A program made the position numbers and the translations under genes. 64,000 nt of DNA, from NCBI GenBank assembly GCA_032718865.1, contig JALUTQ010000018.1, forward strand, positions 310,001-374,000. The letters run 5' to 3'. This DNA is from Tilletia caries. Its lineage: Eukaryota; Basidiomycota; Exobasidiomycetes; Tilletiales; Tilletiaceae. The first letter of the stretch is position 1. Every line of letters begins with the position of its first letter. Of this stretch, positions 12,910 to 26,200 are shown one piece after another. The notes beneath the pieces were generated by a model. It saw only the letters and a program-made list of their open reading frames with translations. It made no database searches and was not told the origin of the DNA.

Positions 12910-14367
12910 ATGCGATCTCCACTCTCCCTCACCACAGCCGCCTGCGCAGCCCTCTTCGTCTTTCTCGCTTCCAGCCCAGATCCAGGAGAGGCGCTCCAAA
13001 AGGTCCTCATCTACACCGGCATCGGACCAGACGGGTATGCGCATCCCTCCATTCCCATGGCTCGCCAAGCCATCAAGAGCTGGGCAAAGAAGGAGGAGGC
13101 CTTTGATGTCGTCCTTTCCGATGATCCTTCCAAATTCGAGAGGCGGGATTGGTTGATGCAGTTTGATGCGCTGGTCTTCGTCAGCACAGCAGGAACGGCT
13201 CTCACGCCAAAGGGTGTGAAGCAGTTCAAAAGGTGAGTTCAGGATTTTTTTGTGAAAGAGAGAGAGTGGTATGTCTGCGCGAATACTGAGCGCTTGCATA
13301 TTCCCTTTTAATGAATTAGATACATCAAGGCAGGAGGTGGCTTCATGGGTGTCCACGAAGCGACCGACTGTCTCTACAAAGTACCCTGGTACAGAGTCCT
13401 CATCGGCACCACCTTCAACTACCACCCCCAACGCCAAGAATTTACCGTCGACGTCCATCACCGCTCTCACCCGAGCGTCAAGCATCTCGGTAAGACATGG
13501 AAGATCACAGACGAGATTTACAATTTCAACATCGACCCTCGTAAATTCGGCAACACGGTCGTCCTCTCCGCTGACGAGAGCACATACGTGGATGGGGTGG
13601 AGTCCAAGGCAGATCGGGCGGCAGCGCAAGGCCCTTCCCATCCGCTGGCGTGGTATCGTGAGGGAAACCTTCTTACTGGCTCGGAGGCGCACACTGACGA
13701 CGACGACGACGACGACAATGACAAGGGGCACCACCGCAAGGACCGTCGTGCGACCGGGAACAGCACCCAAGTAGCCCGTTCCAAACGGCAGCATCACCAT
13801 CATCATCACAAGCGTTCCGGAAGCGACAACCACCGCCTGAGCATCATGGAGCATGCCCGCCGAGCCGCTGATGACGATGGAAATTCTGATACCGGCGCCG
13901 ACGATGATGGGAAGGAAGACGACAACGGTGCGGGCACGGTCAACTTTGCCGAGTCCACCGGTCCTGGCCGATCGTTCTACACCGGCCTCGGCCATGGCGA
14001 TAACATGTGGAAGGACGAGGACTTCCTCAAACACGTCGGCGGGGCGATTCAGTGGCTGCTGGCCTCGCCTACCATCTCGAGTAATGCGGAGAACGACGAA
14101 TTGCCTGGTTCGGCTTATCTCGGTCCCCCCGTCGTCGACGACAGTGCTCCTGCTGAAGGTGAAGATGAGAGTGGGACGGACAGTGGGAGTGGGAACCTCG
14201 TCAATGTTGGAGTTGGATTTGTTGGCTACAACGGGAGCGCCGCGGCGGCTTCTTCCAACAGCCAGCTCACAGGTGGTTCGACGGTGCTCGTCGGACCTTC
14301 TATCTTTGGCAGTTTCGGGGCTGCGACGGTTGCGCTCTTCGCCGGATGGTCATTCTTTGGCCTCTGA
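12910..14367 (+). CDS. Secreted ThuA-like protein with acidic/His insert
   Basis: Exons 12910..13232 and 13320..14367 give 456 residues. Residues 1 to about 29 form a signal peptide. The body reads as a ThuA-like (glutamine-amidotransferase-fold) domain: KVLIYTG start, GGGFMGVHEATD, then PLAWYRE and FYTGLGHGDNMW near the end. In the family the last two motifs are normally a few residues apart. Here they are separated by about 100 residues holding a run of seven Asp, a run of six His flanked by KR dipeptides, and further Asp-rich sequence. The last 25 residues are hydrophobic with small residues before them, which fits a GPI-anchor signal. ThuA proteins are linked to sugar metabolism but the exact reaction is uncertain. 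Secretion and surface anchoring are inference. Confidence 0.8.
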
Positions 14368-14551
14368 AGCAGGAAGGGCCCCTCACGGTACTCGACTCTA
14401 CGGACCTTTTCTCGACACGTTTCTTTTTTTTCTACACAGTTTTCGGACATTAGGGCTTGCGGACACATCTCGAGGCTTCACCTATCACCATCTCCCCAGC
14501 AAGCCGACTCGCCTTCGTTTCTTTTCTCTCAAAGACAACTCAGGACACCTT

Positions 14552-14609
14552 TGCAATCTGGGAACAGGCTCGTCCTCCTCTGCAATCTGGGAACAGGCCC
14601 GTCCTCCTC
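14552..14609. repeat. 29-bp tandem duplication
   Basis: Two adjacent 29-base copies starting TGCAATCTGGGAACAGG differ at one base. They lie in the 3' flank of the ThuA-like gene. Confidence 0.85.
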
Positions 14610-15363
14610 ATCTCGTTGGAGGTAGAGCCTTGCATCCATCATCTCCACTTCATCCTCCCGCATCGACTGTCACAGAAAACCCCAACTGAACATCCAAGAA
14701 CGCTTTCGTCAGCCTTTCCGTGGGTCACAACGTACATACATGCATGACACCCGGGCCAAACGAACTCTCGGCCAGCTGCGCTGATCGACAAGTGGGGCGA
14801 ATCTGAAAAAGAAAAACAGGAGCTCCCTCATCAAGCATCCAGAGAGACATCCGGAACTGTATCTCTCATCAAGACAACGTATTCTAGTTCCCCGCGCTAC
14901 CCTGTTCCTCGACTCCCCTCCTCCATGGACAGAACGATTCCTCCCTCACGCCTCACCCCTGAAGCAAATGCGACATCTCCCCGGAGGACTTCCGACCGGC
15001 ATCGGCAGTCGCATTGTCACATTTCCTTTACTTCAAATCCGTTCTCTCTCCCTCTCTCCCTTAATCTTTACTTGCGTCTCCTAGACACTTAGTTGTCTAT
15101 TCGACGAACGAGGGTTCACCGTCGTTGCAGTCCCGGACCTGCCAGATCCCGGCAGAGAGTACCATCCTCGGTGAAGGCATCATCTAGAGCGTTGCGCTGA
15201 GAACGAGAGCTCGATGACATCTTTAACCCTGAGCCTCCCTGAGCTTGTGCGAGTCGCAGAGCATCTAAAAATCGTGGGAGCGGAGTTTCAAATTTCTCAC
15301 GCACGAACGATACAGGATGCACGAAGCCACACAACGTAGACGATGCAACCCGTGACCTTTGCA

Positions 15364-15601
15364 AGAGCGTGGTACTACTTACAGCAGGCAGCAGCAGACC
15401 AAATGATGCTGAACGTAATCTTCTCTTCTTCCTTTTGCGCGCCAGCCAACAGTTGCCAGCGTAGTGCACGCCCTAGAGCGTGGTTCTACAGCAGGCACCA
15501 GCAAACCACAGACCATTCGATAGTGCTGACCGTTGTTATCCTTTCTTCTTCCTTCTGCGCGCCAGCCAATAGTTGCCACTTGCCAGCGTAGTGCACGGCC
15601 T
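15364..15601. repeat. Imperfect tandem duplication, about 115 bp
   Basis: Copy 1 is 15364..15474 and copy 2 is 15475..15601. Both begin AGAGCGTGGT and share TTCTTCCTTYTGCGCGCCAG and GCCAGCGTAGTGCACG. Copy 2 has small insertions. Function unknown. Confidence 0.75.
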
Positions 15602-16554
15602 TTCCTTGACCGGCTTGTCGTTCAGCCGTATGCAACGCTTTGGGGCTCCTCATCCTTTAAATAAGTAATCCCCTCGCGGCTGCGGGATATGGATCAGGAA
15701 CCATCGAGGCAGATGAGACGGAAATCGTGACAGCAAGGGTTCTGATTTCTGAAGCAGGTACGTACCATCCCATGAAGGTTTCCTCATCTGCTCGCTGGTA
15801 ACCACCTTCTTGTGCACATCCAATAAACAGCAGAACAAATGGAGCACCCGGACGCCCTCGGGGCTGGCAGCCTCCCGAAGCACCAATCTTGTCGAACTTT
15901 AGCCGCCCCGCATCGTCGATGTTGAATTGACTGCGGCTGAACACGACAGCGGCGTGATCCATTGAATGAGGTACGCACAGCTCATTGTCAGCGAACGTCA
16001 GCCACGCGCCTTGTCGGCATCGGGACATCGAGTGTATGTATTCCAACTTACATATTTCCGCGGGAGGTCTTATACATAGATGAAGCGGTGAACTATCGGC
16101 TGCTTGCGGTTTTTACGGAGGGTGAACGCTTTTGCCTCCTGTCAAGCTTAAAGGCTGGCAGTCCGCCACTTTAGGATCTCATATCCAGCGCGCTTCGCAG
16201 ACATGTGAGGTACCGCGGAAATCATTTGCATCCTCGCCCACGACGTTTTGCTGTCGGGTTCCCCAGCGGGGCTTAACAGCAAGGTAGTTCAGTTCAACCA
16301 GCCGTGCCAGCTGGCACCGCCGGGGCGTCGGGGCAAATTCAAGTATGATGCTTCCCTACCTCGCTGGCTGACCATTCACACCTCGTTTTCCATTCATGCC
16401 ATGGTACGGAGCAAGGCTGACAACGTTTTTGGCAGTGGTGTCTGCCAGCAGGGAGGCATTCAGCATCAGCATAAAGGGAGACCGGCTTCATGGAGACTTG
16501 ATCCTGATTACTCTCCCCTCACCCACAGACACACTCTCACATACCCTCACACAC

Positions 16555-16556
<2 letters not shown>

Positions 16557-16638
<82 letters not shown>
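16557..16638. repeat. CA dinucleotide microsatellite
   Basis: About 40 uninterrupted CA units about 190 bases upstream of the first ATG of the MAP kinase gene. Such tracts change length readily and can form Z-DNA; an effect on the promoter is only possible. Confidence 0.95.
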
Positions 16639-16641
<3 letters not shown>

Positions 16642-16830
16642 TATCCTTCTCCTTCCTGAGGCTCTGGAAGCTTGCACAAGAAACACACAACCTTGCCCCC
16701 TTTGTCCCAGACCGTCCATCGACTTACGAGCACCGAGCAGATCTATTGTCCAATCCTTCGGCCAAAGTCCTCACTCTCAGACATCACCTTCTCAATTCAG
16801 CCGGCTGAACCCATCGAACAAAGGAACAAG

Positions 16831-18946
<2,116 letters not shown>

Positions 18947-19644
18947 TCGCCAGCACCTCGCCCCCGCCTCATTGCACTGTGCAGCCCAGAGGGGTGGTGG
19001 TGGCCCCTCAGCCGGGCATCCTTCGCATTCATTCAATCCCTTTCTCCCAGTCAAAGGCCCTTTAATCTGTTCTCTTCGATCGCACCGTGGTCTCCCTTCC
19101 CTTATATGTACACTGCGGAGCCGGACTGCCGCAGTTTTCCTTGTAAAGCAATACCAGCCATGTCACGTCACCGTTTTCTTAAAGCAGTCTCAGTATTGTG
19201 ATCTGGCCTCTGCTGATCGTGCATCGTTTGAGGGTGTCGGGGTGACTTTACAGATCTTAACCCGGTATGTGCAAAGATGACTGTGATCTAGCAGGCAGCG
19301 GGCAGCGGGCACAGGAATACCGCCATTGAGTCTAACGGGAAGGAAGAGGAAATGGACTCGATCAGCAAGACGAAGAAGGTAAGAAAGGCAGAGATGTAAA
19401 GCGCGGATCTCACCGACCGATGAGCCAGCTCTGAGCATCAGGACCGCGCTTGTCCCGCTCCGTGCCGACAGTGATGCGTGGAAATAACCAAGCGGGCGTT
19501 GAGATCGCATACACGTATCGGTCGTTTGACATGGCCCTCGACGAGGATGGACCGTTGGTGTGTGCCAGCGTTCTGAGGCCCTTGTTCTGATGCCTCGAGC
19601 GTGGTGGTCGTGGGGCCGATGCAATCAATAAACAGACTCGCATT
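18947..19644. other. Intergenic 3' flank
   Basis: No exon supported; contains the 3' flank of the kinase and, on the other strand, the 3' side of the weak gene at 19645. Confidence 0.5.
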
Positions 19645-20502
19645 TCATGCCGCCGAAAGCCTCAGACAGACGGCGCAGTGGTCAAAGGCAAAATTGTGCG
19701 GCACTGTACAGCGAGACAAATCGTCGTCAGTGACAGCTTGAGACGAGCAATATAATGAGCGGTGCGAAGTACTCACGACCTCTGATGACAGGATCTGATG
19801 TCCATGCGCTTGTAGGCGCTGAAGACAGGATGGGAGTCTTTGCGCCACCTTCGCGCGAGCAGGCCATATCGTAGTAGGAACTCATCTGGCGGGAGCGCGC
19901 AATGAAGCCGTTTCCGACGGCGGCCGACCTGTGGCTGCAGCAGGAGTGAGAGGAGGCAGAAGAGAGTGAGCTGGATGCGTGAACTGTGAATTGTGGATTG
20001 CGGTAACTCACCGAGCCTGGGTGCGATGCGGTTCGGTACTGCGGATCATAGTCGAAGACTGTACTGAAGGAAAAGGTTTTGAGAGGTAGATTGGCAGCGC
20101 AATGATGGGACGAAGATCAGGACGCAAATAAAGGACGAACGAGCAGGCAGTACGGTGTTGTATAAACTCACCACCGCTGAAGATCCTCGCTGACTCGCTC
20201 TCGTTCAAGTCCTCCACTAGTCTTGAAGCGATCCAAAGGTGCGAGGGTGATGGACGTGCTCTTATCGATATCCTTTCACTTGCGAGCGGGTAGATGAACC
20301 TTTTCCTCAGTCCTGTCGACGATCTCGACAGCATAGCGCGGAAAAAGAACAGGAAATAGAGGGACCGGTCGTCGATGGTGTCGATGTGTCCGGCCCGGCT
20401 ATTGAACGTGGCATCGCACCATGCCTTCCAATCAATGGAGATGACCCTTCCGTGAACAGGACGCGATCTCCCTTCTTGAACTGCAACTGCAGAGAGCGGC
20501 AT
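19645..20502 (-). CDS. Weakly supported multi-exon gene, unknown product
   Basis: Exons 20502..20172, 20063..20012, 19928..19777 and 19703..19645 join in phase through GTGAGT-type donors and CAG acceptors to 197 residues. That four independent junctions keep one open frame is the main support. The chosen ATG begins MPLSAVAVQEGR; the gene may extend upstream. The C-terminus reads LPHNFAFDHCAVCLRLSAA. No domain is recognised. An alternative is a longer gene whose last exon was missed, or a non-coding transcript. Divergently arranged with the gene at 20914. Confidence 0.4.
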
Positions 20503-20913
20503 GGGAAGTGATCTGTAAGAAGAAGCAAGAACGCGATGCATTCAAAATTCAAATCGTGCGTGAATGGCCCTCGACATGCAGGTTCTGAAACAGATGGATC
20601 GAGCAGAGAGAACAAAGGGAAGGCGGGAAGGATGAGCACTTCGCTTTCCCACAGACACTCACAGCGGGAAACAGGTGTTCCTTGGGGGGTGGGCCTGGGG
20701 CCATGTGCGAGAAAGATCCAGCACAGCGATACGCAGTCGGCGTGAGTCCTTCTGGTCTGCGTTGCGATGAGAGCGTTGCGACTTCGCTGCTGTGAGTTGG
20801 TGGGTTCTGCAAGCGGCCAAGTTTGACTGAACACTGAATCCTGGCTCATTTCACAAGATGAGGCGAATACATATGGCGATGGACGACATCCACCATCACC
20901 AGAATCTGTAGAC
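20503..20913. promoter_or_regulatory. Divergent intergenic region
   Basis: Separates the minus gene (start 20502) from the plus gene (start 20914), so it probably contains both promoters. No TATA box is evident. Confidence 0.4.
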
Positions 20914-21960
20914 ATGGCTCGCACCAAGAGCAAGGCCGCCAAGAAGGCAGACCTCGCTCTGAGAAAGGACGCTGTCAAGGAGGGACCGGCAACCAACCAG
21001 CCAATCGACGCTGCCGCTGGTCCTTCTGCGCCCGGACCATCTGCTGCTCCGTCATCCTCCGGTGGCCATGGAGCACCTGGAGTGGGCCACGATCATGACA
21101 ACGAGCATCAAGGGAGCGGCGGCAGTAGTGAGGACCACGGCCAGGCAAACATTCCGTCTACACCCTACCTACGCGTCTGCTCGGTGTGCGGCACTCAAAC
21201 CGGTCGAAACCCTCGCAAGACGCCTGGCGGCAAGATGCGCTTCTGCGAGACACACGAACCGCGCTGCACCATGCCACTGAGAAAGGCCATGAAGCATTTC
21301 TCCCAGTACCGAAGTTTTGGTGGAAGCTTGAGTGTTGCCGAGCTTCTTCAGGCTGAAAACGAAGGCAAGCTCACCGTTCGAAACCAAGACCAACTCATGA
21401 TCGGTGGCTCTCCAACGAAGAAAGTATACTTCGTCAAGGAGCTCTACGACCTCTCGCGCTCCAAGCAAGAAGAAGGCCTTCAGGTCAAACCAGCGTATAA
21501 AGAAGAAGCGATTCGCATAAAGCGCGCCCAGCAACTCGAGCGCTTGGCGGAGAAGTGCAGGCTCAGGGAGAAGAAGGCTCAGAATAAGGCTGCAGCTGCC
21601 GCCTCGCAACAGGCTGGAAACGCACCTCACCCAGAGAACTCGACTGATATCAACTCGCCCTCCTCTTCACCTATCAACGAGGCCGGCCCAAGCTCTTCGG
21701 TCACGGTGTCCTCAGCTTCCTTCATGGACGTATCCGATGACGTTGGCGACGCCCACAATGCCGAAGCTCCCCAGCTTTCTCCTCCGAGCATCGCTTCCGC
21801 AGATCCTCAGCCCGTCACACAAGGCTTCCGAATTAAAGCTGAACCTGACTTGGAGCCGCCTATGCTCTCGCCGAGCGCCGGCATACCAGCACCGAGCGAC
21901 ACAACGGTGCAGCTCAAGCGGGAAGCCGAACAACCGCTCTTCCTTCCAGACGACTTCTGA
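20914..21960 (+). CDS. Unknown protein with Cys/His cluster
   Basis: One uninterrupted exon, 348 residues, start MARTKSKAAKK. The first 85 residues are Ala/Pro/Ser/Gly-rich and disordered. A compact Cys/His group follows at about 90-120: CSVCGTQTG, then RFCETHEPRC, which could bind zinc. A basic helical stretch at 190-225 (RIKRAQQLERLAEKCRLREK) may be a coiled coil or DNA-binding region. The acidic Ser/Pro tail contains RIKAEP and LKREAE, both of the SUMO consensus form (hydrophobic-Lys-x-Glu). This layout suggests a nuclear regulator, but that is inference; I do not recognise the family. Lack of introns contrasts with its neighbours. Confidence 0.7.
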   Translation: MARTKSKAAKKADLALRKDAVKEGPATNQPIDAAAGPSAPGPSAAPSSSGGHGAPGVGHDHDNEHQGSGGSSEDHGQANIPSTPYLRVCSVCGTQTGRNPRKTPGGKMRFCETHEPRCTMPLRKAMKHFSQYRSFGGSLSVAELLQAENEGKLTVRNQDQLMIGGSPTKKVYFVKELYDLSRSKQEEGLQVKPAYKEEAIRIKRAQQLERLAEKCRLREKKAQNKAAAAASQQAGNAPHPENSTDINSPSSSPINEAGPSSSVTVSSASFMDVSDDVGDAHNAEAPQLSPPSIASADPQPVTQGFRIKAEPDLEPPMLSPSAGIPAPSDTTVQLKREAEQPLFLPDDF

Positions 21961-22873
21961 AAAAAATGGCGTCATTCGAACGCGATCGATTATCTTCGCG
22001 ATGCCGCTGCCAAAGGGTATACGTGTTTCGCAAAACATCAAAGGCTTGTCTGTTCTTTCGGATCCTTCATCTCCTCAGTCCCAGCAAGCACAGCCCGACC
22101 TTACGATATCGACCATCGACCGTCCAACAGATACGATATCACGCACCACCGTCGTCTCGCTCTCTCATCAACTTTTCCACGAACAACGCAACGAAATCAA
22201 TGTCAAGGCCTCATCTGTACACCCTTGCCCTCTGCAATCTCCGGCCTCTGCCGATGTATCATTGCAAGGTTGCATTCAAGTCACACACACCCGACCCTTG
22301 GGGACCGTTCCTACTTCCTAACCCGCAGGCGGGCTCGGCGAGACAGACCTAGCTCGCCCCGGCCTCTTTTTGAAGTGCAACTTCTTCCAGCAACGTGCTT
22401 TGGGAGTTCCGACGTCTGAGAAACGGCGCCATCAAAGCATGCGGCGATGTTGATATGGAAGCCAACAAAACGTCGAAAGGCGTGGTTCTTCCAAGTTTCC
22501 AACCATCTAACGCGCCCCTTCGGCGCTCCATGCGAATGCTGACTCACTGACTAGCCTCGCTGCCATACATACATGCATTTGGATCGGCGATCGCCAGGAC
22601 TAATCCTTTATTGACCTATAACACCATTGGTGGTATATAACCCCCTGCTTGCCCTGCTCATCCCTCTTTCTTTCCCCCTTCCTCTCGGCAAGGTTGAGCT
22701 TACGTTCTTCGCCCTCCTTCTTTACCCCATCCCTCCATCGATCTGCTCCGGCATGCATCCTACTCCTTGTGTTCACTCTCCCCCTTCGAGTACTGATCGT
22801 ATCATTTTCCCTTCTCCTTTTCGCCTTCCAGCTCATCAACCCGCCCTTAACACATCCCTGCCGCCCTTCGCCT
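21961..22873. other. Intergenic, TATA-like site but no clear gene
   Basis: A TATATAA at about 22634 precedes a long CT-rich stretch on the plus strand, which looks like a promoter and leader. The first ATG after it (22879) opens only a 30-codon frame that overlaps an exon-like minus frame. No plus-strand gene could be built. Confidence 0.4.
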
Positions 22874-22987
22874 TCACGATGAGGACTTCTCCTCTCCGAC
22901 AAACTTGGGGATGCGGATACGGGCGGGGGTGCCGTCCTGGGAGGGTATCTCCAGCGTACGGTCGGACTTGAGATGGAGGGACTTGGT
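22874..22987 (-). CDS. Isolated exon-like frame
   Basis: After a clear acceptor (CTCTTCTCGCAG) the minus strand encodes 37 residues ending with a stop: TKSLHLKSDRTLEIP and IRIPKFVGEEKSSS. Third codon positions are overwhelmingly G or C, like the neighbouring genes. No upstream exon could be joined in phase, and RPA135 already has its own stop at 23203. It may be the last exon of an unmodelled gene or an alternative RPA135 3' exon. Confidence 0.3.
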   Translation of the reverse strand, partial: TKSLHLKSDRTLEIPSQDGTPARIRIPKFVGEEKSSS

Positions 22988-23202
22988 CTGCGAGAAGAGA
23001 ATCGTTAATTCCCCCGGGGAGGTCCCTCTCTTTTCTCCTTGCCCTTCCACCCTTCCCAACACCATCCGTCTCGTATCCTTGACTTCCGGCAGCATCGGCG
23101 AACGTGGAGAAAGACTTGGTTCTCCGATCCAGCATACGGTTCAGTGTTCACACGTGTTCGCAAAGTTTCTAAGTTTCATGGAGAAGCGCTAAGGTGTGGT
23201 AA

Positions 23203-26200
23203 TTACTCGATCTTGAAGCTGAGCTTGAGACCCATGGAGGCCAACTCGGCGGTGAGGTACCGCAATACGTATGGAACAGCCTAGGAGGAACAACAGAACG
23301 GAAAGGTCAATAACGCACACGATTGTGTCCCAGGCAGATCGATGGTGACTCACAATAACATCCAGTCCTCCTGGCGTCGTGCGCAGCACGCTGTCCCGCG
23401 AGATCGTCATATGGTGGCCACTGGCGATCAGCCCATCGACATCTTCAAACTCCTCGTTGACGGCCTCTCCGTCGAGCTCCTTCACAGCCTTCGCCTCTGC
23501 TTCCGCTCGGCACACGCGGCAGTATTCGCCCGAGGGACCATTCTGCATCGGAACGCTGGCCCGGCCGACAGAGAGTCGGCCACCGGAGACACTGCTCGCC
23601 TCCGTGACACTGATCCCGTTCGTAGAGTATTCGTCAAACCCGAGGGAAATCAGCGAGCCGCATGTCCGGCAGACCCAGGCTGTGCTGTAGTCGGAGCAGT
23701 TCATCAGGCGGTCTTGGAGTAGGAAGCTCGTGCCGTGGGCGATCAGAGCATCACGCTCCATCTCTCCGAAACGAATACCACCGGCGCGCTTGCGACCCTT
23801 GATGGGTTGTCTTGTGAGTTGATGAACAGGACCAGTGGTACGGACCTGGAACTTGTCGTTCACCATGTGACGCAGGCGTTGGTAGTAGACCACACCGAGG
23901 TAGATGTCCGCCGCAAACTCCTCTCCGGTGATGCCGGAATACATCGGCTCATTACCGACGTAGTTGTACCCGGCAGCACGCAGCTGCTCACCAAAGTAGT
24001 CGACTGGGGTGTCGTCCTCAGAAAACCTATGAAGAGCCAAAATGGTTTAGTGAACTCAATCTTCGGACGTTATCAGCATGGTCAAACTCACGTCCATGGT
24101 GTGGCATCCTGCGCAAGGCCGTGCATGGCTCCTGCCTTTCCTGCCATGCTCTCGATAAGCATACCGATCGTCATACGCGAGGGGAAAGCGTGCGGGTTGA
24201 TGATGACGTCCGGCTGCATCCCGCTCTCGCTGAAGGGCATGTCCACCGCCGGCCACTTCTGACTGCAAACACCCTTCTGACCGTGTCGTGAGGAGAACTT
24301 GTCACCGATGACAGGTGCACGCGGGATACGAATGGTGAACTGAACCTTTTGGATCTCAGAGTCACCGCCATCCGTACCGATGAGGCGGACGACATCAATG
24401 TACCCGACTTCGTCACCCTTGTACTTCTGGAACTTTGTCCTTCCTCGCACTTCGTCGTAGTACGCGCACAGTGTGCTGCGACCCGGAGTCATCTTGCTAC
24501 CGACAAAGGGCAATCCATCAGCGTCAAGCACGGCCCGGTGAGGATCGTCGCGTTTGACGTCGCTGCCAATGCCGAAGTGCAGTGTTGGCGGACCGGATCG
24601 AACGGCGGTCTCCCCGACGATGTCCTTCAGATCCACGGTCTCGCTCTTGTACACCGTTCCGTAACCGAAGCCTCGTTCGTGGGCAGACTTGTTCAGAATC
24701 ATGGCGTCCTCCATGTCGTATCCAGTGTAGGAGATGACAGCAACAATGGCGTTCGTCCCGTTGGGGAAGTGGTCGAAGCCATACTTGGTGTGAAGCTTTG
24801 GTCGAACAAGGGGTGTCTGCGGGTTCTGAATGCGGTAGAGCTTGTTGTCCGTTCGGTGATTCAGGGCCGTGCTCGGGGTTCCCATCGTCTGCTTGCCCAT
24901 CTGGCACTGATACATCAACCGCGGACTCTGGTTGAAGTCGCTGAAGGGCGTGAGGTTGGCGATCACGCTCAACATATTGGTCGGGCTGAGCTCCACGTGG
25001 CTTGACACTCCAGCCTCGATCTCCTCTGGCCAGCATGCGATGTCAAGGTAGACTTGCTCGAAAGGACCGACGCTGTCCGTCTTGTTGTTGTGCAGGAAGC
25101 GGACCGGCCGCATCATTCTGGCTCTTGAGCTGAACAGGTAGAGACCGGGATACTGGCCGCCCTTACTCTTTGGAACATAGCCGATCTCGAGATCCAGAGG
25201 AACGCCGTTCATCTCGTCCTGTGTCTTCCAGATGCGCAGGGCAATGGCCATCTTCTGCGCCAACGCGGGTGTAGCGTATCCGATGATCACACCGTCGAGC
25301 TGAACAACGACGTGTTTCCTGCCGTCCAAATCCGTCGCGATGGGCTCGGTCATGCCCAATCCAACTAGCAAGGGCTGGATCGTCGTTGCATTCAGTTCGC
25401 GCGTGATGAGCCGGCAGGAGTGGGAGAAGTGGTTCAGGAGACCACACGGGCTTCCGTCCGGAGTGTGGACAGGGCAAAGAAATCCCCATGACTCCGGAAG
25501 TAGCTTTCGGACGGTAGTCGTCTTCAACTCGGCGAAGAAGGCACCACGATGCACGCATCGGAAATGCGAGATGTATCGATAGAAGTTTAGCTTCTCGGCG
25601 ATGATCGTGAAGCCGGTGGCCTGTTGCAAGTCGAGGCCCGTTGAGGAAATGAGATTTCCTGTCGCAAGGAAGTTGTTTAACCGCGCCCCGATATCTGAAT
25701 TGACCTTGCCCAAGGACTTCGTAATGTACCTGCCGTCGAAGAAGTCCACCCCTTTAACCTTCAGGCGAACGTCGCGTGCAATCTGCGCCCGGACACCCGT
25801 CAGATACTCGTCGACGCGCTCCTTGATGATGGATCCGTACAGGAAGCCAGGCATCAGAATTTCTTGGTGCTGAGGAGAGTCGGGGTTGTCGACGCAGCAA
25901 TCGCCTGCAACCAAGGAGTACAGCTTCCGCATCATGAAGATGAGGAGGTTGAACTTGTCTCGAGGGCGGTCGAGATGCACAAGAATGAGTCGCTCGATGA
26001 GCATGGCTCCAATCTCGCGATTAGACGAGTCGTCCGGAGCCGCCATGACGACGCGGAACTTGCTACCGAGGTACTCGAGACACTGATGACCTGTCCAGAG
26101 AGCGTAGGTCTTGAAGCTCCGCAGTAGTAGCTCTATCCGGTCGGAGAGGAAAGTGTTATCGAAGTCGCCTTGCGTCAGCGCGGAGAAGATATCCTTGTCG

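Larger units (their letters stand above)
14368..16830. other. Long intergenic region rich in short repeats
   Basis: No gene is supported over 2.4 kb. It holds a 29-bp tandem pair, a roughly 115-bp tandem pair and a long CA tract, listed separately. A minus-strand open frame at 15657..16046 has 129 codons but no motif, no splice context and flanks repeats, so it is not called. Confidence 0.5.

Noticed and set aside
15657..16046. 129-codon minus open frame in the repeat-rich gap
   Set aside because: No homologous motif, no splice signals, next to tandem repeats.
16553..16640. Possible CRISPR or telomere-like array
   Set aside because: Simple CA microsatellite without spacers; no CRISPR is expected in a nuclear fungal genome.
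20307..20996. Minus frame starting at an ATG overlapping the start codon of the 20914 gene
   Set aside because: The two ATGs overlap on opposite strands, and its frame does not join the downstream minus exons in phase; likely shadow.
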